NCBI GenBank assembly: GCA_029255685.2
Contig: CM055313.2
Span: forward strand, 49,556,079 to 49,620,078
Length of the DNA stretch: 64,000 nucleotides
Direction of reading: 5' to 3'
Source: Silene conica
Taxonomy: Eukaryota > Streptophyta > Magnoliopsida > Caryophyllales > Caryophyllaceae
The notes under the pieces were generated by a model. The model was not told the DNA's origin. It made no database searches and worked only from the letters and a program-made list of their open reading frames with translations. Made by a program: the position numbers and the translations under genes. Positions within the stretch are counted from its first letter, which is position 1. Every line of letters begins with the position of its first letter. Of the stretch, positions 1 to 9,939 are shown one piece after another.

Positions 1-669
1 GATTCAAAGCAAAGGGTTTGCGGTTTCTTCCAGAATGTATCTAATTAAGCTGGGGCGCCCTTTAATGGGTCTAATATATGCAAGCGAGGTACTATGAAAG
101 GGCATGCAAGGCTTCTATCTTAGGCGCACGGGCATCTTCAAGGATTGATTGCTCAGGTGGAACGAAAAAGGCGAATTGGTTTTCAACACTTTCTCGGGCA
201 GGAAATCAAGACAGAAAAATATCAAAGAAAGAGAGAGAGTGGGATTTTGCCTCATAAAAAAGCCAAGTCCCTAGTATCTCTAGGCTAAGCAGCGATAATA
301 TGTAAAGGATCTCTTAATTCTTCGAGAGGCGGATCGGGCTTATCTTTTGAAAGAGAAGGATGAACCTACCTTTCCTCAATCTAGACGCCACCTATACTTT
401 AATAGCTAGGGTTTCAACCAACGAGAACCAAGTGTAAAATTTTTTTAACCTTTCTCCTATAGTGGGCCAGCAAGCTTCTTCCAAAGGTGCTGCATCTATT
501 TAACCGGTCATCAGTGCGTCCTTGATTGATATAGTAGAATTTGCAAAACTTATATCTCTGGCTGTGTCTCTGGGACAAAGGGGGGCTAGTCGAGAAGATA
601 GAAAGCTTTAGTTTCAGGAAGAAAAGGCCTTCTTTAGCAATTTACGAAAGCTAGAGCAGCGTAAGTAAG

Positions 670-870
670 TTGAAGAAAGGTGCGCCCAAGCCGTACAAAG
701 CTAAGTACGGAAGGGTTAGCCGGATCAAAAACCAATCTATCACCCAAGCGCTCTTACGTAAAGAATGGAATAAAGAGCTCTATCGCAAGCCTAGCCATTC
801 TCAAAGAGTGGAAGGCCCAGACTTCAACGCATTGTGTCCTTACCGTACTCCTATGAATATGAGATGTTAG
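670..870 (+). other. Short basic open frame, coding status doubtful
   Basis: A 66-residue frame, strongly basic in its first 50 residues (KKGAPKPYKAKYGRVSRIKN at the start), which superficially recalls a ribosomal protein. I cannot match it to any mitochondrial ribosomal protein I know. It starts at a TTG in the DNA just after TAAGTAAG, so an ATG start is lacking at this point. It has no repeat modules, so it is not simply a product of repeat sequence. Probably chance or a remnant of a gene. Confidence 0.1.
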
Positions 871-1658
871 ATAAGGCGGGTGCACACTCCCTACTATAGA
901 AAAGGGCTACTCTTCCCTAGGCCTACCTATCACGACAGGCGGTCAGACGGAAGGGCGTTTACCCATCGACGAATAGGAAAACTCTAAATAAAGTCAAGTC
1001 AACTAAGACGTTTTGCCTTTTGATTAAGTAAGCTTGCGATTGCTGCGGGTGGATGAGTCATCTGTCTATCCACCAAGGAGAGCCTTTGAATAAGAATGAA
1101 TTTACTTTTTTTACAGAAAAAGGGGATAGAATCTTTTTGCTTTTTCCTATATATATAGATAAAGGAAGATCTATGTTTCAAAGTCAAGCACTGTCTAAGA
1201 AAGGGAAAGCTTCTGTTAGAATCCCATTCAACTTGAGTGAACTCGTTAGCCACAAGAGGCTCTCTAAATGCAGCACCCTCTCTCACAAGCAAGAGGGGCA
1301 CTTCTCTCCTCTTACTACAGCAGAAAGGAAAGAAAGGCTCTCAGTGACAGCTTAGACCTAAGAAAAGACAAAGTGAGAACCTTCGCAACCTTTACTATCT
1401 TCTATTTTGTAGCTTTCTTTTATATAAAGATTTTTCAATTGAATCTTGGAAATAGAAGCGCTAAATGAGATCCATCTCAGATCAGAGGGATCAGTCTCGG
1501 TACAATTAAGAAGGAAGTATCCTTTCTTTTGCCAAGATTTTTATGTCCTATGAGAAAATGAATAGTGAGGTTGGTTGCCTAGGGAGGTTTCTTTTTTATG
1601 TTTTAGGAAATACAAAAGACAAGACCTTTAGAAAATATAAAGGGAGGAAAGAAGGCCT

Positions 1659-1688
1659 CACGCGCGCGTACTTAATATATGTATATCA
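1659..1688 (-). repeat. (CG)n plus AT-rich motif
   Basis: CACGCGCGCGTACTTAATAT followed by ATGTATAT. This alternating CG run joined to alternating AT sequence recurs at 5344, 7181, 15611, 16509, 23009 and 29767, here in the orientation opposite to most copies. Alternating purine-pyrimidine tracts are prone to unusual helical forms, but no function is shown. Confidence 0.6.
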
Positions 1689-3423
1689 AGGCTTGCTCCT
1701 TCTATAAGGTTCTTCTTGATTGCGCACACCTATATTGATTCTCTCATATGATAGATATAAAGAAATTCTTTGGGTCATAGAGACATTCTATTAAGATAAA
1801 AGTTCGCATAAGATAAGGCTTCACATTTCCTCTTATTCTATTAGAAGTTTTCCGTGCATTGGAAGGACGAGCCAACTACCTACCATATCCTCCCATTCCT
1901 ATGAGACCGCCCTTATACATAAAAGGCTTCACTCCGCCAACCTGCTAGACCTTCTTGTTTGTATTTTTTACAAGTTCTAAAAAAGTCTCCAAGATTTCAC
2001 TCTATAATTTGTAAAAAATTCTGATTATAATGATAGAATGAGGGTGGGTAGGAGAAGTACCTCCCTTGGTACCGATGTACTGATAATATAGAGAAAAGAT
2101 ATAGAAATTGAGCGACCTTTTAGTGAAATCAAAACTGTCTGACTGAATCTTAAGAAAGATTGGAAGATATTTCAAGAAGTAGAGGTTCCCTCCTCTCTTT
2201 CTTTGCCTAGGTCATAGACATGGTATCTATGCTTGCTTCGCTAAGTAAGTGTCGATCGAAAACAAATGTAAAAGTCAAAGACTGGAAAGTGGTCCGAGGA
2301 TTCTCCCAGAGAGGGACCTTGTTGTAAGCTTAGGCCCCAGCCGGGGGTAAAGGGAGAGATTGCTGCTTTGAGACATCCTCCTAGGTTTTCTTATCCTTAC
2401 TTCATCTTCTCTTTGCGCAAATATAAGAAAGAACTCTTTATTCAAGTACAAAAGAAAGAGCGGCGCAGTCCACGATCACAGCGCAGGTCCAATCGATAAG
2501 GTACAATCTCGAGCACAAGGCATCCTTTCTATAGGGGCTGGCTTGGTTGATTCCGCGAAAGGTAAAAGAAAAAGGGGAGTTTTCAGCGAGGTGGCGAAAG
2601 CGCACAAACCCAAATCAGATGGAATCCTTACTAAACTTAAACTAAGAAACTTGCACCTTTCTTATTTGACTCTTGTGACTTAATCCTTAGATAGCATGCT
2701 TTTGAACTCTAATAGGAGGTTGCGGAATGCCCTTTCTTCTAATTCAAAGGGTGACATGCCGGGCTAAGTCTAAGAAAGATCTTAACGGGTGGTGCGAGCA
2801 TTGTGCGTGGTGTAAAGGGCGTGGGATTAGAACAGGCTCTTGGTGAGTATACATGATCGAAGAAAGTCTACCCTTCACTCAGGTTAAGATGTGCACTGCC
2901 TAGAAAGACCCATGATTGGGAAAGAGACTAAAGCTTTGATCTTCCCCAAGCCACAAGGAAAGTTATAAGACGAGAGTGGCATTCATTCTTCTTATCAAGA
3001 AAAAGTCCCTAACCAAGAGACCCGAGCCCTTAACAGTAGAGTAGCTCTTGGGGGGCATCCCGTATAGTGTGTGTAACAAGAGAGTCTTAACTTTCTTTAG
3101 AAGGAGAGAGAGAATGTGGTGTGATGATCCCTTCCTTTAAACGTGCACTTTCTAGCTAATGTCAATCCATAAGGTAAGAAATAGAGTTAAGGCTCCCTGT
3201 ATTCCCATTTTATATGAAAGAAAAATTCTGAGCCCTGCTATTTGTGAACTTTCTTTGTCGGCCGCCTCAACCAATGCAACATTCTATGTAGTAATCTCAT
3301 ATGAGAAAGCCTTTTTTCTGGGCTTTAAGCGTCTTTCTCGACTTTGTGAGATAGATAAGCGAGGATTTCAAGAAAGTAAAAAGGGAGGTAGTGCCTAAAC
3401 CTCGGTGATATAAAAAGAACTCT

Positions 3424-3711
3424 TTGATCCGCTTGCGCTTAGGCAGTTGGGCAACTTTGGATATAAATTCCAGCAGCAAGTGCTTTCGTCAACGTAAGTC
3501 TAGTTGTCAGACTTTCCGTTTAGAGAAAAAGAGGAAAGATTGGAATCCTTTTCTCATAAAAAAGCCGTATGAAAATAAGAAAGTTAGTCGTCTTCTATGC
3601 TTCGGTCAAAGACAAAGAAGGTACGACCGCCCACCTCCCGTAAAAAGGAAAGTTCCGGAGAAAGTCAAGGTCCGTCGTCATTCTCAAAGTAGGTGTCAAC
3701 CAAGGGCATAA
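3424..3711 (+). other. Basic open frame, coding status doubtful
   Basis: A 95-residue frame with a very basic C-terminal half (RYDRPPPVKRKVPEKVKVRR). It opens with TTG, not ATG. The sequence is not part of the repeat families described here. Ribosomal-protein-like composition is suggestive only; I see no diagnostic motif. It could equally be a decayed gene piece or chance. Confidence 0.1.
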
Positions 3712-3944
3712 CTAAGGGCATGATGGGAGGTCTTTAAAATGAAAGATCCCTCTTTGAAGAGTCCCTTCTGGGTCAATCGGGAAGGACCAAGCTGTACTTC
3801 GCTTTTTACAATTTAAGTAAAAAAATGCAACAAAAGAAGACAAACAAAACAAGAAAAGACAAGGATCGGACCCACTCCTTTTACGAGAAAAGTAACCGAA
3901 AAATAAAGAGAAAGGACTGCCTTTAACTGCACTATCTACATTAT

Positions 3945-4445
3945 CTCCCCCACTCCCCGTAGAACCCCGCCCGACGAGCTTTTCACGGCCGGGCCTCAAG
4001 TTACTACTCTAGTTAACAGTCTCTCTTTGCAATCGAGTCTCTTTTCACGCTCCTCTCACTAACGCTCGCTCCCATTACCCTCCCAAATGAACTCGCTTTC
4101 TGAGACTTAAGTCAACTCCCACGCCCCGCACTCCCGATATTTACTCGGTGACGAAACCCCTATTCCTCGGGTAAGTGGTAAGTAGAGTGCTCTTTGAAAG
4201 AGAGGTTCATCGGAAGGCATTTACGCGATAAAAAACCGAGTCGAATTCAAACTTTCTTCTAAATTCTTATATACGTATATGGTAATAGAGATTCATGTCT
4301 TCATTTTTCCTGTTTTTCGAGACAATTGTAATCTCTGTTTGACTAGTTTGTGCTCTATTTGGGCTCTCTTTTTGCCTTAAAAAGTGTCGTTTTCTTGTCG
4401 AAATTTAATCTACTTTTTAAGCAAAGAAAAGACATTAAAAGAATA
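3945..4445 (+). repeat. Composite repeat, copy 1
   Basis: One of four longer copies of a degenerate unit of roughly 330-500 bp. Order of parts: a GC-rich head (CCCCACTCCCCGTAGAACC, then CCCGACGAGCTTTTCACGG), a middle with CCCATTACCCTCCC, a GAGTGCTC...CATCGGAAGGCATT segment near 4187-4220, the palindromic element at 4263-4290, and a tail that ends CTCTTTTTGCCTTAAAAAGT and AAGCAAAGAAAAGAC. The head matches 29904-29965 almost base for base and the tail matches 24350-24475. No coding potential. Confidence 0.8.
4263..4290 (+). repeat. Palindromic ATATACGTATAT element
   Basis: Exact 12-bp palindrome ATATACGTATAT followed by GGTAATAGAG and preceded by TTCTT. This is the best-preserved form of the family, shared with 24522, 27413 and 30551. 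It lies inside composite repeat copy 1. Confidence 0.9.
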
Positions 4446-4665
4446 TGCGAAACCAAGCAAATTCAAAGAGAGATTCGTTGCTCTTCAATCATTGATCTTA
4501 TATACGTATATGGTATTAGGCTTTTTACCGTGCTTTTTCGAACTTCTTTTGTTCTCAGTTGCCTTAGTTTGTGCTCTATTTGGCCCGAGTTTACGCTCTT
4601 TTTTCTCTAGTTTTTCCTTTCTCAATTTCACGCATTTTAAGAGAAGCAAGATAAAGAAGCTAGTC
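4446..4665 (+). repeat. Partial composite repeat (palindrome plus tail)
   Basis: A second copy directly follows copy 1. It has the palindrome at 4495-4520 (ATATACGTATATGGTATTAG) and a diverged tail (GTGCTTTTTCGAACTTCTTT, TCAGTTGCCTTAGTTTG) that matches 24330-24370 closely. The GC-rich head is missing. Confidence 0.75.
4495..4520 (+). repeat. Palindromic element
   Basis: Perfect core, followed by GGTATTAGG in place of GGTAATAGAG. Confidence 0.85.
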
Positions 4666-4671
4666 TAACCA

Positions 4672-4773
4672 AAGCCATTAAAGAGATCGATCCACTTCTT
4701 ACGTTAAAGCAGACTCTTCGAGCAGACTAAAACTCAATTCAGTCTCAATAGGATTGTATACATATATGGTGAT
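4672..4773 (+). repeat. CATTAAAGAG segment plus palindromic element
   Basis: CATTAAAGAGATCGATCCAC, then CTTACGTTAAAGCAGACTCT, then a palindrome variant (TATACATATATGGTGAT) at 4756-4773. The same order occurs at 24871-24957, 25450-25546 and 28048-28144, so these parts moved or were copied together. Confidence 0.7.
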
Positions 4774-4834
4774 CAAGAAAAGAAAGAGCAAATCCACACA
4801 AGTTTGACTGACTCCAAGGCCCTAATACGCTATC

Positions 4835-4975
4835 TCCTCTCCTTGGCAGTCGAGCCTTTTTCCTCTCCTTGGCAGTCGAGCTATATAAACCTCGCCTTCA
4901 TACTTCAGTTGAGCCCCTTTTGGGTTCTTAACTAACAGTCGACCTCTTTACTCTTTCGTCGAACCATCTTTCTAT
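4835..4975 (-). repeat. CTCG-word array, pyrimidine-rich strand
   Basis: Words CTCCTTGGCAGTCGAGC (twice, 22 bp apart) and CTTCATACTTCAGTTGAGCC, the reverse complements of words seen elsewhere as CTCGACTGCCAAGGAG and CTGAAGTATGAAG. Confidence 0.7.
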
Positions 4976-4991
4976 TCGGATCATTCTCATC

Positions 4992-5018
4992 ATGATTATA
5001 TACGTATATGCATTAGAA
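4992..5018 (+). repeat. Palindromic element
   Basis: ATGATTATATACGTATATGC followed by ATTAGAA: perfect core with a different right flank (CATTAG), shared with 27580-27607. Confidence 0.85.
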
Positions 5019-5141
5019 AAGTTTCAAGCAAGTTGAAAGACTCTTTTTCCCTGTCTTTGACTTACGATTGAACTTCTATCTGTCCTCTTTCTTTACGACT
5101 CTCTTTTGACTCTTTCCTTCGCAGCACTCAGAAAACTGATT

Positions 5142-5164
5142 CATGATTATATATGTATATGAAG
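5142..5164 (+). repeat. Palindromic element, variant core
   Basis: CATGATTATATATGTATATG; the central CG is TG. Confidence 0.75.
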
Positions 5165-5229
5165 AAATCAACTTTCTTCTTCTCTTTGAACTTCTTCCTT
5201 CTTTGAACTTTTCTTTGGTTTTCTCGTTT

Positions 5230-5275
5230 TGCAAAAAGCAAGAAGATAATTTGATGGGTATTCGGTCAGAAGAGC
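5230..5275 (+). repeat. GCAAAAGTAAGAAGATAA module
   Basis: CGTTTTGCAAAAAGCAAGAA followed by GATAATTTGATGGGTATTCG. Related copies at 20268, 20590, 36170 and 51235; the element 1 insertion site carries a diverged relative. Confidence 0.7.
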
Positions 5276-5343
5276 CCTCTTTCTCTTCGGATCGAACTCC
5301 TAACTCTTCCGGAGATAGTCAACCCGGAGGCGAAAGGGTGAAC

Positions 5344-5445
5344 ATACTTATTATGTAGTACGCGCGAGATGAGGATAAGGACTCGACCATAGAGAGAGGA
5401 GAAAGTGATGAAAGAGCTCGAGCAAAGCGAGAGAAGATTGTAGAA
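5344..5445 (+). repeat. (CG)n motif and short CTCG-word array
   Basis: TTATGTAGTACGCGCGAG begins the block. It is followed by purine-rich words, among them CTCGAGCAAAGCGAG (5417-5431), a 4-bp CTCG/CGAG stem with a 7-base loop. Confidence 0.65.
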
Positions 5446-6225
5446 GCGTCTTTAACAGCTTAGAACACAATTAAGTACTTTCTTTCTAACGAAAGTAAGG
5501 AGGAAAGAAATCCTTGGAATACCCATCAAGCGAAGTCGACTGAAGTATGAGGTGGATGACAGAAAGGAGTGGTAGCGACTGCAGAGAGGAGCCTTGTTGT
5601 TCTGCCCGAAGTGGTTCTTTCTCGCTCGACTGCCAAGGATCTGCAGCCAAGATCAGTCTAATCTTCAGCCAAAGCTCTGTGCTGCGAAGTAAGGTGAGAC
5701 CAAAGATCAGCCTCGGGAGTGAGACATCCTTCTTTTCTTTCTATTTCTTCTTTCGCAGAAGTGGACTCCTTTCTTTTCTCGCTGCGGACTTTACAAAGTC
5801 AGAAAGGCAAACTCCCCAACTTGGGACAACTAGGGACAAATAGAGCACAAACTAGACCCAAATTTTACATTAGGAGGCAGAGTGGGACGAAGTGGAGTAG
5901 ACTAAGTGTGCTGGCATATAAACAAGAGGAAAGCTCAATCTTTTGGAGTGCAGTTCTTGTTCGCTCTTTCTCTTGTGCTTTCTGGGCTGTCTTATAAGCA
6001 AAGTCTCGCTCCTTAAGAATTGCAAGTCTTTACGCAATTAAAGCAAAGTCAAGTCTCGAGCAAGACATGAATGGAGGGTGGATAAAGCTCCCAAAAAGAG
6101 AAGGGAAAGTTCCCAAAAAGAAAGGGTGAAGAGATTGAATTGAGACTCGACTGCCAAGGATCTGTAGCCAAAGATAAGTCCACTCGTCAGTCCAAGATGA
6201 AGCATAAATTCAGCAAAAAGTGCTT
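5446..6225. other. Gene-free stretch
   Basis: No gene recognised. It contains scattered single words (CTCGACTGCCAAGGATC near 5628 and again near 6147), a reverse copy of the 'GGACTGACGAGTGGACT' module at about 6178-6200, and AAGTCTCGAGCAAG near 6050. The frame at 5547-5843 runs through these words and is not a convincing gene. Confidence 0.5.
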
Positions 6226-6249
6226 CTACCATATATGTATATAAGTAGG
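6226..6249 (-). repeat. Palindromic element, reverse
   Basis: CTACCATATATGTATATAAG, the reverse complement of the common form with one core change. It lies just after a reverse GGACTGACGAGTGGACT module. Confidence 0.8.
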
Positions 6250-6464
6250 AAGTAAACTTTCTTTCTTTTTATGGTACTTGGGACTTGATCTTGCTCTCTT
6301 TCTTTTTCGGACACATCAACTTTTTAAGGCTCAGTCCCTCCCAAAGAGAGTCAGCTTTTCCTAGAGAAGTTCAATCTGAAGTGAAAGAAACTGCAAAAAG
6401 AGGGAAAAAGAAGACATCCAGAGAGAAGTTAAACCCAAGTTTTTCAACAAGAATTGACGAAAAC

Positions 6465-6497
6465 TCTCTATTACCATATACGTATATAAGAATGAAG
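6465..6497 (-). repeat. Palindromic element, reverse, full length
   Basis: CTCTATTACCATATACGTAT followed by ATAAGAATGAAG. This is an exact reverse complement of the form CATTCTTATATACGTATATG plus GTAATAGAG at 30551, so it shows the full 30-bp extent of the conserved unit. Confidence 0.9.
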
Positions 6498-6744
6498 CAG
6501 CGTCTATGAGTTTGAGTCTGCTCGAGTTCATACAAACTAGATGTCTTGATCATAGCTTTCTTTTTCATTATCCTACCAACCTTACTCTATTAAGGTTTGG
6601 CTCTTTAACTATTATGCATGAACTTCTTTTTCCAAGAATCCCACCCGCCTGTCGGCTCTGAAGAGGGAGTGGACTTTAGTCATCTCGGGGCAGTAGAATA
6701 GGTCTTGGATTTGAAAGTGCGAGTAGGAGTCTCAGCCTGGTAAG

Positions 6745-7470
6745 AGGTTAGGCAAGGATCGAGTGAATACGAGATAGTGAAAGAAAGACTGAAGAATGAA
6801 GGAAATAGGCTCGGTTGAAGCATGATGTTGAGGTTTAAATAGCTTGCCTGAAGAATGAAGGAGAAAGAAATGAGACTCGAGCATAGCGAGAGGGCACGAA
6901 GTGGTATTGACTGAGGAACAAAGGAAAGGAGAAAGGTGAGACTAACAGGCGAGGAGATAGCAATGTGTGTGATCCGAGTTTAAGCCCGAAAGAGGGGAGA
7001 GAATCGAGGTCGACTGCCAAGGAGAGAGCATAGTAGGGTCGGTGAGGGCACGAAGTGGGGAGACTGCTAAGGAGCCAGGTGCAGGGCATCAGTCATTTTC
7101 TTTTTTCGCACATTTCGGCCCAGCTCATCTTTTTGTTCTTTTCTGGTGCGATATTGTGCTCGTTGCATTTATGAGCCTTTACATAGATATATGCGCGCGC
7201 GAGGGTGAGGAGAGATAATTGAGACTCGAGTGCATACGAGAGGAGAGAGAAAAGAGACAAGAGTGAATGCGAGAGGAGCGTAGCCTGTCGACTGCCAAGG
7301 AGAGGAGAAGGCTCGACTAAAAGGAGAAAGAAATGAGACTCGAGTGGTAACGAGAGGACCCTTGTGGTAGCGACTGTTAAGGGCCCGGAGGCGAAAGGGC
7401 GAACGTTAGTGAGACAGAGTGAAGACTGAAGTATGAAGGCGAGGAGGTAGTGAAAGAGCGACTTCAGACT
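6745..7470 (+). repeat. Large CTCG-word array
   Basis: A purine-rich array of mixed 15-30 bp words: CTCGAGCATAGCGAG (6876-6890), CTCGAGTGCATACGAG (7225-7240), CTCGAGTGGTAACGAG, GTCGACTGCCAAGGAGAG, GACTGAAGTATGAAGGCGAG, and GGCCCGGAGGCGAAAGGGCG. Words follow one another in no fixed order, joined by GAGGAGA-like linkers. A (CG)n motif interrupts it at 7181-7205. The frames at 6835-7089 and 7093-7518 on the other strand only translate this repeat (Leu/Ser-rich) and are not genes. Confidence 0.85.
7181..7205 (+). repeat. (CG)n plus AT motif
   Basis: ACATAGATATATGCGCGCGC followed by GAGGG, within the word array. Confidence 0.65.
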
Positions 7471-7548
7471 GAAGTTCATGTTCTCTTTCTTTCTTTTTCT
7501 TAGCCCTGGATTTGTCAAAGAGTCGTGAAACTTTGTTGAAACTTCTCT

Positions 7549-7572
7549 CTTACCATATATGTATATAAGAAT
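7549..7572 (-). repeat. Palindromic element next to rRNA 5'-end fragment
   Basis: CTTACCATATATGTATATAA ends about 17 bp before the rRNA-like motif at 7587. In this orientation the element lies where a promoter of that rRNA would lie. Confidence 0.8.
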
Positions 7573-7584
7573 TTATCTTTCTTT

Positions 7585-7647
7585 CTGAGTTTGCTCCTGG
7601 CTCAGAATACGGGAAAGATAGATGCTTAACACATGCAAGTTGAACGC
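7585..7647 (+). pseudogene. Fragment of small-subunit rRNA 5' end (rrn18-like)
   Basis: CTGAGTTTGCTCCTGGCTCA is followed 17 bases later by GATGCTTAACACATGCAAGT and TGAACG. These are two conserved blocks at the 5' end of bacterial-type small-subunit rRNA, in the right order and nearly the right spacing. The TTTG form fits mitochondrial rrn18 better than plastid 16S. Similarity fades after 7650, so this is a short, diverged piece, not a gene. A longer relative lies at 35340-35490. Confidence 0.75.
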
Positions 7648-7654
7648 ACTTAAA

Positions 7655-8115
7655 CAAAGAAAAGCACTTTAATCCAAAGCAAGAAAGTCCAATCGAATTG
7701 CTTTTTCTTCGTTAAGGAAGGGTAGAAGCAAGCATATAAAAAGGAAATTTTTTAAGAGCAGTTCTTCAGTTCGTTAATCCACTCGAGGCGAGGACTTCTG
7801 ACAGATAGGTCGATCCATTTAAAGCACAGGCAAGTGTAATGGGAAGAGAAAGGAAGACGCATCAAAGACTAGACAGACATGGGCAAGCAGGCTTCTGTTA
7901 TGGGCTCGGTCTCGATCGGCTCGAAGAGGAAGGAGCTCTTTCTTTACTTTAAAAATAGGCAAGTCACATCGGAGTCCGGTCCAGAGAGTACTCTGCCTGA
8001 AGAGAGAGATTCTTAAATTAAAGTGCAAGCTCAATCAAGCCTCTTCTTTGTTATCCGAAAAGCATCGCTAGTTGTCTCCTCTTTCTGAAGTCTTTGTGCA
8101 TATCTTAAATAAGAA
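7655..8115. other. Gene-free stretch
   Basis: No gene is seen. A segment around 7870-8000 (GGCTCGGTCTCGATCGGCTC, CTCTGCCTGAAGAGAGAG) resembles 35055-35190 (GGGCTCGTTCGAGAGAG, ACTCCGCCTGAAGAGA). In both places it is close to an rRNA 5'-end fragment, which suggests a larger duplicated and diverged segment. Confidence 0.45.
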
Positions 8116-8117
8116 AG

Positions 8118-8320
8118 AATGCGCGCTAGGGCGAAGAGGACCAAAGTGGGGCTCGAAGACTGACTTTCAAGGAGATAGAAAAGAAAGTTGGCTCGAGTTC
8201 ATACAAACGAGAGGAGAGTGGATTGAGACTCGACTAACAAGGAGATAGAGTAGAGAGAGCCCGGAGAAAAGCGAAAGGGGAGGAGATTCGGGCGAGGTTC
8301 GATGGGGAAGGCACGAGAGT
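8118..8320 (+). repeat. CTCG-word array
   Basis: Words CTCGAGTTCATACAAACGAG, GACTCGACTAACAAGGAG and GCCCGGAGAAAAGCGAAAGG. Confidence 0.7.
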
Positions 8321-8688
8321 GTTTGGATTTCACTTCGCTCGCAAATCGTCTCTGCTCTTGGTTTCTTGGGACTTTTTAATCTTAATTTGCATGGATTTGG
8401 AGGTCCTTTCTCTTCCTCTCATTTCAATGTTTCGGCAAGGGAAGGTCCCAATAAATAGAGTGCAATTTACGAAAAAGAAAAGGGAGATATGCAAAAGAGG
8501 CTAGAACTCTTGGTACTGCAAAAGTTCCTAAAAAGCTAGAAAAGTCAGATCAAAGGCTGAGATTTGAAGGAAATTTAGACTGCCTGACTTCTTATTGAGT
8601 CAGAAGAGTCAACAAAGGCAAGGTAAAAGAAAACTACTTCAAGCTTTATCAAATATTGGAATCTGACTCAAAGTCAATTCAGTCTCTT

Positions 8689-8725
8689 CATGATTATATA
8701 AGAATATGAATAAACGAAGAATGAC
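8689..8725 (+). repeat. Degenerate palindromic element
   Basis: CATGATTATATAAGAATATG followed by AATGACTCAATTCAAGTTGA. The right flank also follows the copies at 9001 and 39394, so the mobile unit extends at least 30 bp past the palindrome. Confidence 0.6.
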
Positions 8726-8830
8726 TCAATTCAAGTTGATTGCACTGCTTTAATCTTTTTCTATGGGAATCTTCTTTGGCTTCAGATTTGACTTGGCTAT
8801 GTCTTGCTTTCTTGCTGCTTTTCTTCGTTG

Positions 8831-8850
8831 TGAGCTAGGATCAAACTCAG
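8831..8850 (-). pseudogene. rRNA 5'-end motif, reverse
   Basis: TGAGCTAGGATCAAACTCAG: reverse complement of the conserved small-subunit rRNA 5' motif (TGAGCCAGGATCAAACTC) with one change. It lies about 120 bp from the degenerate palindrome at 8689. Confidence 0.6.
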
Positions 8851-9000
8851 TTCTTCAATCGCAACTCTCTCTTAGACTTTATTCTGATATGCATTAATTT
8901 TCTTTCCTGTTGTTTGAACCTGTCTTTGGCAAATTGATGTGTCCGAGCAAAGCGCTTAACCTCTGGCTGAGGCAGGATCCATCTCACTTCTTCACTCTAA

Positions 9001-9046
9001 ATGATTATATACGCATATGATAAGACAGAGAATGCCTCAATTCGAG
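9001..9046 (+). repeat. Palindromic element with long right flank
   Basis: ATGATTATATACGCATATGA, then TAAGACAGAGAATGCCTCAA. The flank is nearly identical at 39411-39440. Confidence 0.8.
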
Positions 9047-9127
9047 CTTCGCCGCCCCTCTTTGCAGAGGAGTAGCTTCTCTTGTTTGGTTCTCTTTTCC
9101 TTGTCACTTTCTTTTTTTACTATTTGA

Positions 9128-9470
9128 ATGCTCTGACAAAGGGGAGAGAGTTTAAGACGCGACTTCAGAATGAAGGAGAAAGCTCGGAGGAAAGAGATTT
9201 AGCTCGACCGTAAGGATAAGGGCTCGGCTGATAAGTCGAGGAGAAGTAGAAAAGGCTCCCGATCCTTCTAGTCTCGTCCCTTCCGGGTCCTCCACCTTTG
9301 GTAGAGCCTCCTTCTCCTCTCTTTTCAATCGAGCCTTCTCCTTTCCTTCGTACCTCAGTCAATACCACTCCGTGCCCTCTCGTATGCACTCGAGCTATTT
9401 TAACCTTGAGGAGAGAGAAACGAGGTCGAACGCTAGTGAAAGGTACGAAGTGGAGGAGATAGGCTCGATT
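9128..9470. repeat. CTCG-word array with a strand switch
   Basis: Purine-rich words to about 9240, pyrimidine-rich words (CTTTCCTTCGTACCTCAGTC, CTCTCGTATGCACTCGAGC) to about 9395, then purine-rich words again. The switch point reads CACTCGAGCTATTTTAACC followed by TTGAGGAGAGAGAAACGAGG. A near-identical switch lies at 15530-15580. Confidence 0.75.
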
Positions 9471-9939
9471 GCAAGCAAAGAAAAGAGAAAGAAAGCAAGA
9501 AATGAAAGAACTAGCCAGTAGTCCCTGTCGTTGCGGGAGCTTACTTTCTTTTTGGCTAGAGCAATGGGAGAGAAAACAGGAAAGAAAAAAGATAAGCCCG
9601 GAAGAAAGAGAAAAAGCTAGACCTAGACCATGTGGGAAAGAAAGCAGTCCCGGCAGTCCACTTTGGAAGAACTCGCTCGACGGAATACACGGGTCAATAC
9701 CAGCGTCAGACCCCGAGAAGAAGGACTATCTACCTATAGGAAAAGAGCTTTATAAAATGGCAACATTGGACCAGAGGCCGTTTACGCCTCCTAAAAGAAG
9801 CAAGCTTCCGTGGTACGATGAAATCTTTTTGGGCGAAATTGCAAGAATGATTATTCACAAAAGCTCGTATACATTTTCTTTTTGCTTTTTACCTTTTTGT
9901 ATGTCTGACTTTACCAGTGTGGGGCTAGTTTTTTTCTAA
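9469..9939 (+). other. Open frame of 156 codons, coding status doubtful
   Basis: The longest frame that is not mainly repeat. The first third is Lys/Glu/Arg-rich and overlaps the end of a word array (GGCTCGATTGCAAGCAAAG), which argues against an old conserved start. The rest (GSIPASDPEKKDYLPIGKEL, then RPFTPPKRSKLPWYDEIF) has ordinary protein composition and ends in a Phe-rich stretch. No family is recognised and no membrane protein is evident. ATG is absent at the listed start (TTG in the DNA). Chimeric frames of this kind are common in plant mitochondrial DNA and most are silent. Confidence 0.15.

Larger units (their letters stand above)
1..3940. other. Gene-free stretch, mostly unique, unrecognised
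   Basis: No gene, tRNA or rRNA is recognised. The palindromic ATATACGTATAT element and the CTCG-word arrays that fill later parts of the window are almost absent, so this stretch has a different texture. A (CG)n/AT motif lies at 1659-1688. Short open frames are present (for example 670-870 and 3424-3711, both rich in Lys/Arg), but none shows a family motif I know. It may be organelle intergenic DNA. Confidence 0.5.

Noticed and set aside
6835-7518. Two reverse-strand open frames (84 and 141 codons) that look Leu/Ser-rich and membrane-like
   Set aside because: They lie over a CTCG-word array; the hydrophobic, Ser/Leu/Pro-rich composition comes from reading its pyrimidine-rich strand.
8955-8985. 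CTGAGGCAGGATCC as a further rRNA 5'-end motif
   Set aside because: Too diverged over the diagnostic bases to count with the six better copies.
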